This document shows, in pieces, positions 52,544-60,348 of a DNA stretch of 64,000 nt; position 1 is the stretch's first letter, and every line of letters starts with the position of its first letter. Source of the stretch: JACQQW01 sp964520655 (GTDB lineage: Bacteria; Omnitrophota; Gorgyraeia; Zapsychrales; Fredricksoniimonadaceae); the NCBI GenBank assembly GCA_964520655.1, contig CAZFNI010000009.1, forward strand, positions 1 to 64,000, given 5' to 3'. Below the pieces are notes generated by a model. The model searched no databases and had not been told where the DNA came from. It saw nothing but the letters and a program-made list of their open reading frames with translations. The translations under genes were made by a program, and so were the position numbers.

Positions 52544-53736
52544 ATCTTCTCCCGCAGACTAAGGAAATACTTCTCTACCGTCATGGAGCTTAAAATACCC
52601 GCTGCGATGCTGGATATTGTCGTCAGGAGGATGACGATGGTGGGGGGAAGGGTGTGCATCCAGCGCGCCCAGAAGATGATGATCAGGATATGCCACAAAT
52701 ATATGCCGTAGGAATGACGACCCAGCTGCTGCATCCACGCAAACCGCGTCAGGAAAGAAACACCGAAGAATGCCGCGCTAAGCAAGGCCAGGGACGATAG
52801 TTGTCCGATGATATTCATATACCAATCACCCCAGTGATAGCCCCATTCGATCACAAAGAACAGCAGAAAATATCCAGTTACGCCGATCCCCCAAAGGAGG
52901 CCCCCGGCCATTTTATTGTTGGGCCAGCCCTTCCAATAAGGCTTTAACACAGCCAGCAGGCACCCCAGGGATAGCGCGCCCAAATGATACATTAACGTAA
53001 AATACGGATGCGGTGCTTTCAACGGCCAGGTCAACATCGGCTTATCCCAAACGATATACATATATCGTGTTACAGCGCCCAGGCACATGAGCAGCACAAA
53101 TGCTATTATTAAGGCCCTGCGCCTCTGCAGTTCCCCCTGGAAGATCCGGTAAATGACCATGAGCAAGATCGGGCAAAAAACATAGAACTGTTCAAAAATG
53201 GCCAGGGTCCAGGCATGCTCCAGATAGATATTGCGGGGGAAATAATTCTGCAAGAACATCAAATACCGCAAGCCCACCGCCGCGATGTTCACGGGATCTT
53301 CCTGTGCCTGCCATGAAAAAACGACCAGACTGACGATGACCATGAGCGCGTAAGCCGGATAGATCCGCAAGAAACGCCTGCACCAGAACCGAAAGACATC
53401 TTTCCAGGAATGGACATCTGTCAGAAGATTTCGGGTGATCAGAAAGCCACTGATGATCAAGAACAACTGCACCCCCAGGATCCCTTTAAAATTATTGATC
53501 ATGTGCTTGATAAGCAAATACACCGGCGAGAGATCAATGTGCAGGTATTGCCAGGACTTAAATAACAGCCAGGAAAGAATAGGGGTATCCCTATCAAACA
53601 AATGATACAGGTCCAATCCAACGCACATATGGTGGCCCAGGATCATAAGGATCCCCAAAGCCCTAAAACCGTCTAAGAATGGGAATTGTCGTTTTGGGAT
53701 TTTAGGAGTGGCATTTGCTTGAAGCATTTGACTCAT
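52534..53736 (-). CDS. Acyltransferase 3 family membrane protein
   Basis: The protein (400 residues from ATG 53736) has about ten membrane segments. The family opening FPFLDGFRALGILMILGHH carries the conserved catalytic His, and an RFWCRRFLRIYPAY motif follows. Members O-acetylate or O-acylate surface sugars, peptidoglycan or lipids. I prefer ATG 53736 over the TTG at 53763, which has no ribosome-binding site. It is monocistronic, convergent with the pilin gene. The substrate is unknown. Confidence 0.88.
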   Translation of the reverse strand: MSQMLQANATPKIPKRQFPFLDGFRALGILMILGHHMCVGLDLYHLFDRDTPILSWLLFKSWQYLHIDLSPVYLLIKHMINNFKGILGVQLFLIISGFLITRNLLTDVHSWKDVFRFWCRRFLRIYPAYALMVIVSLVVFSWQAQEDPVNIAAVGLRYLMFLQNYFPRNIYLEHAWTLAIFEQFYVFCPILLMVIYRIFQGELQRRRALIIAFVLLMCLGAVTRYMYIVWDKPMLTWPLKAPHPYFTLMYHLGALSLGCLLAVLKPYWKGWPNNKMAGGLLWGIGVTGYFLLFFVIEWGYHWGDWYMNIIGQLSSLALLSAAFFGVSFLTRFAWMQQLGRHSYGIYLWHILIIIFWARWMHTLPPTIVILLTTISSIAAGILSSMTVEKYFLSLREKIKN

Positions 53737-53800
53737 TGTACGGTATACAGGTAAAAGACGCAATGGGATGGATCTTCCTCATGTTCGGTCGCAACCATGA

Positions 53801-56242
53801 TCAGATCATGGGATAGGTTATCTCCGGCGGTATTTGCGGCTTGCCCAGCAAAAATCCCTGGCCTGAGGTGACGCCCATATCGATCAAGACCTTTAAATCA
53901 TCTTCAGTTTCGATGCCCTCGGCAATAACCCTGGCCTTGCAGCTTTCGATGACGCGTAGCAGCCTCTGGAAACTATAACGTTTGTGCTCCTCCTTGGAGA
54001 TATTCCACACGATCTTCTTATCGATCTTGACAATGTCCGGCTCTAGCAGGATCAATGTTTCCACCGAACTGCGGCCGAACCCATAATCATCCAGCGCGAT
54101 CAAGACCCCTTCCTTCCGCAGTTGTTTGATCGCGGGCAGCAGATAAAGCGGGTCGCCTAAGATCTGCTGTTCATTGAGCTCAAGGCAATAGGTAATGTCC
54201 TTACCCGCGCAAAAAAGGTCCTGCAGCAGGACATCGACCGGGATCTCGACCAATGTCGACGGAAAAATATTAATGTGCACGTTCCTGGCCAGCGGCACGC
54301 TTTTGATGGCATTCAAACAGGTCTTCAAGCACGCGTAATCCACGATCCCCAGCAGGTCCGTGTTGCGGGCAAATGTCAAAAATGTGTCGGGAGAGTGATA
54401 CCCTTCATAGTCCAGGCGCGATAAAAGCTCATACCCTGTTTTTGTTTTGTCCTTTAGATTACAGATCGGCTGAAATGCCGCGTAGAACTTCTTACCCTCC
54501 ACGAGGACTTTCTTGAATTCCGCCGAGGCATCAGGCGTTTTCAAGTCGACCTGTCCCTGTTTGCTTTGATAGGCGATGCGGTTCTTCCCCTGGCCTTTAC
54601 TTAGATGCAGCGCCAAATGCAACTTCTGCAGCAGTCCATCAATGGTGATCGGGCCGTCCCCCAACGGTACGACGCCGATGCTGCATGTCGCTGAAATATC
54701 TTCTCCAGAAGGGACGGTGACCATCGCCTGGGAGATCGCGACCCGGATCTTATCCGCGACCATCACCGCTTCCGCTTCACGGCTGTCGATCAGGAGCACC
54801 ATGAACTCATCGCCCCCAACCCTAGCGACATAATCCGTCTGGCGTATCGTCTGGTGGATCTTCTGCGATACAGCCACCAGAATAGCGTCGCCGATCCCAT
54901 GCCCGTAGCCGTCATTGATCTGCTTGAAATTATCCAGGTCCAAAAGCAGCACCTGCACACTTAAACCCACACGCTTGTTCATGGTCACGGTCGTCGATAA
55001 AATATCCCCCAACCCTCTGCGGTTGAGCACTCCCGTCAAAGGATCATGCACCGACATCTCGCGTAATTCCTGCGACAGTGACCGCAGCTGCTCCTCCACC
55101 TCCTGGCGCTTGACCACTTCTTTTTCCAGCTCGTCGCGCGAGGCCATGGTCTTTTTTAAATTATTCACCATTTCATCAAAGGTCCGAGATAACTGACCCA
55201 CCTCATCGTTGGTGGTCATACCGACCTTATGGTCAAGATTGCCAAGCCCAATGATGCGGACGCCTTTCTGCAGCTTATGGATAGGCCTGGCGATCGAGCG
55301 CGCGAACACAAAGGAGCTGAAAACGATCATCAGTAAAATGACCAGGCTTATGGAAATAAAAAGAACCCGCATATTCACAACAGGAGCCAACACTTCCGCC
55401 ATATCGATCTGGGTCACGATCCCCCACTCTAAAGACGGGACCGAAGAAAAGACTGAAAGGACTTTCTCTCCTCTATAATCAATATTCTCGCTGATCTCAT
55501 CAAGCGATAAGGCCGGAAGCTCTTTTTTCAGCACCGCATCAGGATCATGCTTGAGCGGGCTGATATGCAAATATTTGCCACCCGGCAATTTCTTGACTAA
55601 ATATGTTTCCCCAGTCTTTCCGACGCTGGTGTTGTTGGACAAAAACCCGTAAACAAGCTGCATATCAACGACCAAAACAGCATAACCGCACATCTTGCCA
55701 TCCGCATCATTGACAGCCGTGGTCATGAACACCACCACCGGATGATGCTCATCCGGTTTGGATAATGGATCACTGATCCAGACATCTTCCCTGGCTTTCG
55801 CCAGCTCTTCTGGCGTGAAAATGACCTTATCACGATATTCCCTTAAATGCGCGGGGTCGATACCGAAGACGACCTTGCCTTTTGAGTCCAGCAGCATAAT
55901 GTCCGCGTACTGATAGGAATTCATGAACGCCAGCAGCTGGTCCGTCAGGCGGCCGGCAGCCTTCATATAGGCGAAATTGTAACGGTCCTTGTCGAACTGC
56001 TGCAACGTCGGCAGATTGGTCTTCACATCCAGAAACCCGCCCACGGCTTTGAGATCTTCTTTACGCGAAGCAAAAAATGTTTCCAGACGGTCCTTGTTAA
56101 GCGCCGCGACAATATTTAAGCGCTCATGGATCTCTTTGGTCAGCTCTTTTTCCGCGCTGTAAAAAAATAAATTAGCCACAATGACGATCGGGATGATCGC
56201 CAGGCTTAAGAACAGGATGGTCAGTCGCGTGAATAAACGCAT
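53801..56242 (-). CDS. dCACHE-HAMP-GGDEF-EAL protein (cyclic-di-GMP enzyme)
   Basis: The 813-residue protein has a membrane helix (8-28), a periplasmic dCACHE sensor (about 30-290), a second helix (295-315), HAMP (about 316-368), GGDEF (about 395-557) and EAL (about 580-810). The diguanylate cyclase site GGDEF is intact at 476-480 with an inhibitory I-site RQTD at 467-470. The EAL signature reads ELLSR (Glu605), and the downstream acidic residues (NIFPSTL, LELNEQQI, DDYGFGRSS, VKIDKK, AEGIE) are kept. Both activities could therefore be real. Promoter and start are ordinary. A link to the pilin is possible but not shown. Confidence 0.93.
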   Translation of the reverse strand: MRLFTRLTILFLSLAIIPIVIVANLFFYSAEKELTKEIHERLNIVAALNKDRLETFFASRKEDLKAVGGFLDVKTNLPTLQQFDKDRYNFAYMKAAGRLTDQLLAFMNSYQYADIMLLDSKGKVVFGIDPAHLREYRDKVIFTPEELAKAREDVWISDPLSKPDEHHPVVVFMTTAVNDADGKMCGYAVLVVDMQLVYGFLSNNTSVGKTGETYLVKKLPGGKYLHISPLKHDPDAVLKKELPALSLDEISENIDYRGEKVLSVFSSVPSLEWGIVTQIDMAEVLAPVVNMRVLFISISLVILLMIVFSSFVFARSIARPIHKLQKGVRIIGLGNLDHKVGMTTNDEVGQLSRTFDEMVNNLKKTMASRDELEKEVVKRQEVEEQLRSLSQELREMSVHDPLTGVLNRRGLGDILSTTVTMNKRVGLSVQVLLLDLDNFKQINDGYGHGIGDAILVAVSQKIHQTIRQTDYVARVGGDEFMVLLIDSREAEAVMVADKIRVAISQAMVTVPSGEDISATCSIGVVPLGDGPITIDGLLQKLHLALHLSKGQGKNRIAYQSKQGQVDLKTPDASAEFKKVLVEGKKFYAAFQPICNLKDKTKTGYELLSRLDYEGYHSPDTFLTFARNTDLLGIVDYACLKTCLNAIKSVPLARNVHINIFPSTLVEIPVDVLLQDLFCAGKDITYCLELNEQQILGDPLYLLPAIKQLRKEGVLIALDDYGFGRSSVETLILLEPDIVKIDKKIVWNISKEEHKRYSFQRLLRVIESCKARVIAEGIETEDDLKVLIDMGVTSGQGFLLGKPQIPPEITYPMI

Positions 56243-56342
56243 AGGTTACGTGTTAATCCTTGGATATCAACAGCTTATAATAACATACGTCTTTTCTTCT
56301 ATCCTATAAGGGTAGCATATTTACACTTAAAAAACAAAACGC

Positions 56343-57293
56343 CTACCCTATTAGCCGGTCTCTTTTGCGGACAAGGTAAAACAAAATGATCAAGACGCAT
56401 ATGGCGACGGCTTCACCTGCCAAGCGATCCATATTATCCAATGATCCCATCAACCCTGCGGCCGCATAAACAACATAGTCTCCCAATGCAACAAAAACCA
56501 TGTTGGGCAGTTGAAAATACTGCCCCCTCTTAAGGAACAAAAAGAACAAGGCATAAAGGGTCAACGTGAGCGCCGCCTGTATGGGGACAACCCAATGAAG
56601 GCTGGCGATGATAGCAGGAATAATGAACAGCCCCAACATCGCGCCTCCCACTAACAGGGACCGGCCGTGCCTGATCAGCTTCGTATGCTCTGCCGCCAGA
56701 TCAATGTCCCATGCTTTCGGCCATTTGCGCGCGATGACGATCAACACAATGATAAGCGCAGCGAAGATGAATAAATAAACCGGATCCGTTCCTTTATGGA
56801 CCACCAGAAAGAACAGGCTGCCTGCGATCAAATAGAAACAAGCTGCTGCCGCCAATCCCGGGCGAGGAAAATCCTTATCCCGGCCCAAAGTGGGATAAAG
56901 AAAACGCGCCAGGATAACAGGATAGAATACCGCGTGGCAGGCGTGCCAGAATATAATGACCATTGCCCACGGCAGATTGACGCCCCACACATCATGCCCC
57001 GCGAAAGCGGCAACAGGGACTTTCTGGTCGGTCATTAACAGGGTTTTCGCCAAAACCCCTTCATTAAAGATCCCATACGCGAGCCCGAGGATAAAAACCC
57101 CGACAACGTTCAGATCCCAGCGGACCATCAACACATAGATCAAATAGACCGGAATACAATACGCAAAAAAAAGGAAGAAATACCCGACGGGCGAGAAAAC
57201 CTGCGTGAATGATTGGTTGGTGGTCAGCGATTCCGTCAATACCGGTATCGCCAAGAATAACCATCCCTGCCTGAAAAACCCCCATCTATTCAT
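56343..57293 (-). CDS. Polytopic membrane protein, unknown
   Basis: The 316-residue protein has eight to nine predicted membrane helices. Conserved-looking polar residues lie inside the membrane: YGIFNEGVLAKTLL (Asn-Glu) and IIFWHACHAVFYPV (two His). They are loosely reminiscent of intramembrane CPBP-type proteases, but the EExxxR motif is absent, so I do not assign it. It ends in a basic tail (LVRKRDRLIG). It starts 5' of the terminator of the PEP-CTERM gene, 79 nt from that gene, in the same direction, so it has its own promoter. Confidence 0.65.
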   Translation of the reverse strand: MNRWGFFRQGWLFLAIPVLTESLTTNQSFTQVFSPVGYFFLFFAYCIPVYLIYVLMVRWDLNVVGVFILGLAYGIFNEGVLAKTLLMTDQKVPVAAFAGHDVWGVNLPWAMVIIFWHACHAVFYPVILARFLYPTLGRDKDFPRPGLAAAACFYLIAGSLFFLVVHKGTDPVYLFIFAALIIVLIVIARKWPKAWDIDLAAEHTKLIRHGRSLLVGGAMLGLFIIPAIIASLHWVVPIQAALTLTLYALFFLFLKRGQYFQLPNMVFVALGDYVVYAAAGLMGSLDNMDRLAGEAVAICVLIILFYLVRKRDRLIG

Positions 57294-57320
57294 TAGCTTT
57301 CAGTCTAGCCCAAAGAAAAA

Positions 57321-57349
57321 CCCTCTGCAATGAATTTCATCGCAGAGGG
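57321..57349 (-). terminator. Terminator of the PEP-CTERM gene
   Basis: CCCTCTGC (57321-57328) pairs with GCAGAGGG (57342-57349) around ATGAA/TTCAT inner pairs. Read on the minus strand it is followed by TTTTTCTTT. It lies 23 nt after the stop of the gene at 57372. Confidence 0.85.
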
Positions 57350-57371
57350 CAATATACATCATCGTTAGATA

Positions 57372-57848
57372 CTAACGTTTTCTATTCTTTAAGATCATCC
57401 CGGCCAAGCCCATCCCCATCAAAGACAAAGACATCGGTTCAGGTACAGGGACAGCCGATTCCGTGTCACTGGTTGGGCTTTCGGTTAAAGGTAGTGATCG
57501 TGAACCTTCGTCAATGGGACCGTCACCTGGGATATCTTCAAAAGGGCCATCTTCCCCTGGACCGTCATCTTCGACATGATCCTTGCGGGCTTCTCTCATG
57601 AATGGATCATCATGATGTGGCTCATCGTCAACTAAACTCGCAGGTTTGAAATCTTCCTCACCGCCATAGCCGGATCCGTCTGGACCGAAGGAATCCCCTT
57701 CTTCTGTGGAATCAGGGACCCAATGCCCAGCCACAAAATGACCTCCGCGGGCATGCTTCTTCTTGAACATCCCCATGGCCCAGGACGGCTGTGAAGTGAC
57801 AACCATCGCCAAAACCATTAAAAAAACACTTACTGTGATCTTACGCAT
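57372..57848 (-). CDS. PEP-CTERM sorting-signal protein
   Basis: The start at ATG 57848 has AAGGAG six bases upstream and gives a 158-residue protein with a signal peptide (MRKITVSVFLMVLAMVV, to about SWAM). The middle is acidic and disordered, rich in Asp, Glu, Gly and Pro. The C-terminus is a PEP-CTERM tripartite signal: VPEP, then a hydrophobic helix (MSLSLMGMGLAGMIL), then KNRKR. Such proteins are processed by an exosortase and exported to the surface, often in polysaccharide-rich matrices. No exosortase is in this window. Confidence 0.88.
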   Translation of the reverse strand: MRKITVSVFLMVLAMVVTSQPSWAMGMFKKKHARGGHFVAGHWVPDSTEEGDSFGPDGSGYGGEEDFKPASLVDDEPHHDDPFMREARKDHVEDDGPGEDGPFEDIPGDGPIDEGSRSLPLTESPTSDTESAVPVPEPMSLSLMGMGLAGMILKNRKR

Positions 57849-58096
57849 TTTGCTCTCCTTGGTGAACATTGTGGAATGTATGCCACATAAAGAAAGCGTT
57901 TGCCAGTCGACGGGGCAAAATAGTTTATAGACGCGCGGAAGGTGCTGGGAAATAGAGGTTTATGACGGGTTTATTCGCTCAAAATAAGAGGCGCGCCGTG
58001 TAAATGTCCCCAAACGCCCCCCAACGGGATTCCCGCGGCATGTCAAAAGGCATAAGCAGGGATCAAATTCAAACTAAATAAGATATTAAGGAAACC

Positions 58097-58137
58097 ACCA
58101 ATAAAAAAGACCGCGCAAGGCGGTCATTTTTATTGGT
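58097..58137. terminator. Long imperfect hairpin, bidirectional terminator-like
   Basis: ACCAATAAAAA (58097-58107) and TTTTTATTGGT (58127-58137) form an 11-bp stem that continues, after one A-A mismatch, into GACCGC (58109-58114) paired with GCGGTC (58120-58125). The A and T runs serve both strands. It abuts the tRNA-like repeat at 58136-58150. Confidence 0.7.
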
Positions 58138-58150
58138 AGCCCCAACGGGA
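58136..58150. repeat. Left copy of a 15-bp tRNA-Glu 3'-end direct repeat (candidate att site)
   Basis: GTAGCCCCAACGGGA is identical to positions 61983-61997, the 3' end of tRNA-Glu. A second partial copy, CCCCAACGGGATT, lies at 58019-58031 and matches 61987-61999. tRNA 3' ends are classical integration sites, so these can be the marks of an integrated element of about 3.85 kb. Confidence 0.6.
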
Positions 58151-58213
58151 GGAAACACCATTGTCGTCGCTGACAAGTGGTTTCACCACCAAAACCACCA
58201 CCAATTTCTTGGA

Positions 58214-58750
58214 TTAACCTTTACTCTTTACCCAATCACCTAACTTAGGTATCGCCTTAGGCATTAAGGGGTCGTTTACCCATATATAGTGATCAGTTTT
58301 ATCAATTAGAGGATATAAGCTTAAGTACTCTGTACCAATAAAAGAACTGTCGCTTGTATCTAATATTGGTAATATGGCGACAAGATTTCTATAGGCATCA
58401 AAATAACCTAATTCCCAAGGCATCCATTTTGACGAGGGACTGTTCTCAGAGGAGCAATAAATCAAGCTTCTTGATTGTCGCATCCGTTTTCTGAGAATTT
58501 CAGCCGTTTGTTTATTGACCTTATTTCTGTCTAAATTAGTTGGTTCTGATAACCAGTCAACATAACATTTTAAACCAAAGGTGGTTTCGATATAGCTTTT
58601 TAGTTTACGAATATATTTTTTGTCTGCATAGCTATGTGACAAAAAAATATCGAATGTGTCCCTGTCACTAATGATGGGGCGGGATGCATTTTCAAACAAA
58701 CGTGTCTCGTTGGTAGATTCTTCCAACATCGCTTTAGTAAAGAATTTCAT
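58214..58750 (-). CDS. TIR domain protein (second TIR of the island operon)
   Basis: The 178-residue protein has a TIR domain from about residue 32 to 165. Box 1 is FDIFLSHSYADKKY, the BB-loop region is CYVDWLSEP, and the catalytic-Glu motif is SSKWMPWELGYFDAYR with Glu113 in W-E. Bacterial TIR domains of this type cleave NAD to make signalling ADP-ribose derivatives or to deplete NAD. It has no fused domain. The start is 7 nt after the SLATT stop, and the ribosome-binding GGAG begins inside that stop codon, so the three genes are tightly coupled. Base composition is clearly AT-rich compared with the flanks. Confidence 0.88.
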   Translation of the reverse strand: MKFFTKAMLEESTNETRLFENASRPIISDRDTFDIFLSHSYADKKYIRKLKSYIETTFGLKCYVDWLSEPTNLDRNKVNKQTAEILRKRMRQSRSLIYCSSENSPSSKWMPWELGYFDAYRNLVAILPILDTSDSSFIGTEYLSLYPLIDKTDHYIWVNDPLMPKAIPKLGDWVKSKG

Positions 58751-58757
58751 ATAGCTC

Positions 58758-59642
58758 CTAATTTATACGTTTTGCACACCACATAGTGTGTTCCCTAGAT
58801 ATTGCATTCTCAGCATTAATAATATAATCAGAGAAATCTTTTTCATCTTTAACATGTTCACCTAGGCTTTCTATGCAAGTCAATTCGTGCTCAGCCATTG
58901 AGTATGCTTGGCTAAGTTCGCTGTGTTTTTTTATCTGAATCCATGCACAAAATATCGCGACTAAAGTTGTTATGGATCCTATAGGATTAAACCAAACTTC
59001 GGGAAAGAAAATTAGCAATACAGCAACAATAATACCAACAATTTCTCCTCCTAAGATTATGAAAAACCATAAATTCTCCTGGTCTTCATTAAGTTTAGAT
59101 TTACGTTTATACCAGTGTTTTTGATCTATGATCCGTTGAGGAACATAGAGTTTTTTTCTTTCTTCAAGTGAAAGAGCTCTAATCTGCTTCATTCTTACTG
59201 ATATTTGTTTCTCGCCATTGGAACAAGAAGCCATTACAGCATGCACTTCGGGATGGGATCTAAATATTTCATCTAATTCTTCAATAAATTTTTTGTCAAC
59301 GTCTACTGCGGACAAATTTAATTGATATGGGTGGGCTCCCATAATATAGCGCCATGTAGCTGTCTTAACTGATTCTGCAATGGCTCGTGTGTTAAACCAG
59401 TTATCATCCCACTTTCTAATTTTTATACATAGGCGGGATAAAAAGGCAAAAAAGAGCATCACTGCCGTAATTATGGCTAAAGTAGTGCAGGTTGCTACGT
59501 TGGTTAAAATGAAACCTCCGGAAACCGCTGCACAAAACACAAAAAAGAATTCTGCTTTAGATGCCTTAAGATAACACTCTTGTTGCTGGATTGACACCGC
59601 ATCACTTTTTTGAAATAAGGCAGGGTAGTCCGAAGGCTTCAT
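58758..59642 (-). CDS. SLATT-domain membrane protein with two 2TM units (candidate effector)
   Basis: The 294-residue protein has four membrane segments in two pairs: about 32-50 and 53-72, then 190-213 and 216-236. After the first pair comes DDNWFNTRAIAESVKTATW, typical of SLATT_3/DUF4231. After the second come KHSELSQAYSMAEHEL and the terminal AISREHTMWCAKR, typical of SLATT_1. SLATT proteins are predicted (Aravind group) to be pore-like effectors in nucleotide-signal conflict systems. Here the usual SMODS or SLOG partner is absent and TIR genes take its place. It lies between the two TIR genes, with an AAGGAG that overlaps the upstream stop codon. Confidence 0.85.
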   Translation of the reverse strand: MKPSDYPALFQKSDAVSIQQQECYLKASKAEFFFVFCAAVSGGFILTNVATCTTLAIITAVMLFFAFLSRLCIKIRKWDDNWFNTRAIAESVKTATWRYIMGAHPYQLNLSAVDVDKKFIEELDEIFRSHPEVHAVMASCSNGEKQISVRMKQIRALSLEERKKLYVPQRIIDQKHWYKRKSKLNEDQENLWFFIILGGEIVGIIVAVLLIFFPEVWFNPIGSITTLVAIFCAWIQIKKHSELSQAYSMAEHELTCIESLGEHVKDEKDFSDYIINAENAISREHTMWCAKRIN

Positions 59643-59652
59643 TTTATTCTCC

Positions 59653-60126
59653 TTAAACAGTTGCTAATTCACGATAAAAAGCTTCGTTATAAACGTAATT
59701 ACCCGAAGCATTCATTTTGTAATTCTGTATTGCATGTGCGAGTATGCGTGGTGAGAATGGAACAAACACTGCTCCAATATTTTTTATGATAGGGGGACAA
59801 GTTTCTTCTATCATTTGTTTAGAGCCGTCTAGGTTAACTCCAATAATTACACATTTTTTTTCAATTGCGACTTCCGCCTCCCAACGTACATACTTATGTT
59901 TGCTTTTAGTATCTTTGCCAATCAACATAACATATTTACTTGCCATATTGATTCTTTCGCGGCACCTACTCTTGATGTATGCCTCATCTTCAGAACGGAT
60001 TTCATTTTCCAACTGGCAATCAGCAAAATCAAAATCAATCTTCTCATTCGCTTTCCAAGCCTGCATTAAACGGTAAAAATGAATATCCGTACTGCTGAAA
60101 CCTACAAAGGTTCTTGGTAGTCCCAT
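59653..60126 (-). CDS. ThsB-like TIR protein (DUF1863/MTH538-type), first gene of the operon
   Basis: The 157-residue protein matches the TIR-like DUF1863 family to which Thoeris ThsB belongs. It has an N-terminal RTFVGFSSTDIHFY strand, the central DEAYIKSRCRERINMASKYVMLIG, and KYVRWEAEVAIEKK with Trp82-Glu83 at the place of the catalytic Glu. IIGVNLDG follows. In Thoeris, ThsB senses phage and makes a cyclic ADP-ribose isomer that activates ThsA. There is no ThsA (SIR2-SLOG) here; the next gene is a SLATT protein. A strong AAGGAG precedes the ATG. The C-terminal 30 residues are not part of the TIR fold. Confidence 0.87.
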   Translation of the reverse strand: MGLPRTFVGFSSTDIHFYRLMQAWKANEKIDFDFADCQLENEIRSEDEAYIKSRCRERINMASKYVMLIGKDTKSKHKYVRWEAEVAIEKKCVIIGVNLDGSKQMIEETCPPIIKNIGAVFVPFSPRILAHAIQNYKMNASGNYVYNEAFYRELATV

Positions 60127-60159
60127 TTCGCTCTCCTTAAAATTGAAAATTAAATTAAA

Positions 60160-60188
60160 ATTAGTTTTTGATTTGTCTTAGTACTCAA
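60160..60188 (-). promoter_or_regulatory. Candidate promoter of the TIR-SLATT-TIR operon
   Basis: On the minus strand TTGAGT (60188-60183) and ACTAAT (60165-60160) are 17 nt apart, each matching consensus at four of six positions. The leader would be about 27 nt with AAGGAG. The sequence is very AT-rich, so other promoters are possible. Confidence 0.4.
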
Positions 60189-60196
60189 GCCATAAA
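60168..60196 (+). promoter_or_regulatory. Candidate plus-strand promoter of the intergenic RNA
   Basis: TTGATT (60168-60173) and CATAAA (60191-60196) are 17 nt apart on the plus strand. Transcription would begin near 60203, at the start of the first complementary segment, and end at the terminator-like hairpin near 60348. Confidence 0.35.
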
Positions 60197-60200
60197 AACA

Positions 60201-60348
60201 GCCCTACCTTTCTGTTTGCTTCGAACTTGCAAGGTAGGGCCTTATGATCTATACTTAGGCTTAAGCAAAAAGCGACTAAGGCCCTACCCGGTCTGATTGT
60301 CGTTAGCGGTGTAACGTGGGGCCAACCACTTACACCGCGTTTCTTTTT
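60201..60348 (+). ncRNA. Structured intergenic region with three mutually complementary segments (candidate RNA or attenuator)
   Basis: Segment 1 GCCCTACCTT (60201-60210) pairs with segment 2 AAGGTAGGGC (60231-60240). Segment 2 extended, GGTAGGGCCTTA (60233-60244), pairs over 12 bp with segment 3 TAAGGCCCTACC (60277-60288). The two stems exclude each other. A separate hairpin, GCGGTGTAA with TTACACCGC (60305-60337), is followed on the plus strand by GTTTCTTTTT. On the minus strand the 2:1 stem is followed by TGTTTTTA, a terminator shape, with 3:2 as antiterminator. Either a plus-strand small RNA or a leader attenuator of the TIR operon is possible. I recognise no known family. Confidence 0.5.

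Larger units (their letters stand above)
57849..58213. other. Gene-free stretch at the left boundary of the AT-rich island
   Basis: No convincing gene lies here. The stretch holds a 13-bp match to the 3' half of the downstream tRNA-Glu (58019-58031), a long hairpin (58097-58137), a 15-bp tRNA-Glu 3' end copy (58136-58150), and CCACCAA-rich short repeats at 58093-58100 and 58183-58203. It marks the transition from about 50% GC sequence to the AT-rich TIR genes. Confidence 0.6.

Noticed and set aside
56343..57293. CPBP intramembrane protease assignment
   Set aside because: The EExxxR motif is missing; only isolated Glu and His residues in membrane helices resemble it.
58214..60126. Assignment as a standard Thoeris system
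   Set aside because: ThsA (SIR2-SLOG or Macro-containing effector) is absent. The middle gene is a SLATT protein and a second TIR is present, so I do not call it Thoeris, only Thoeris-like in one component.
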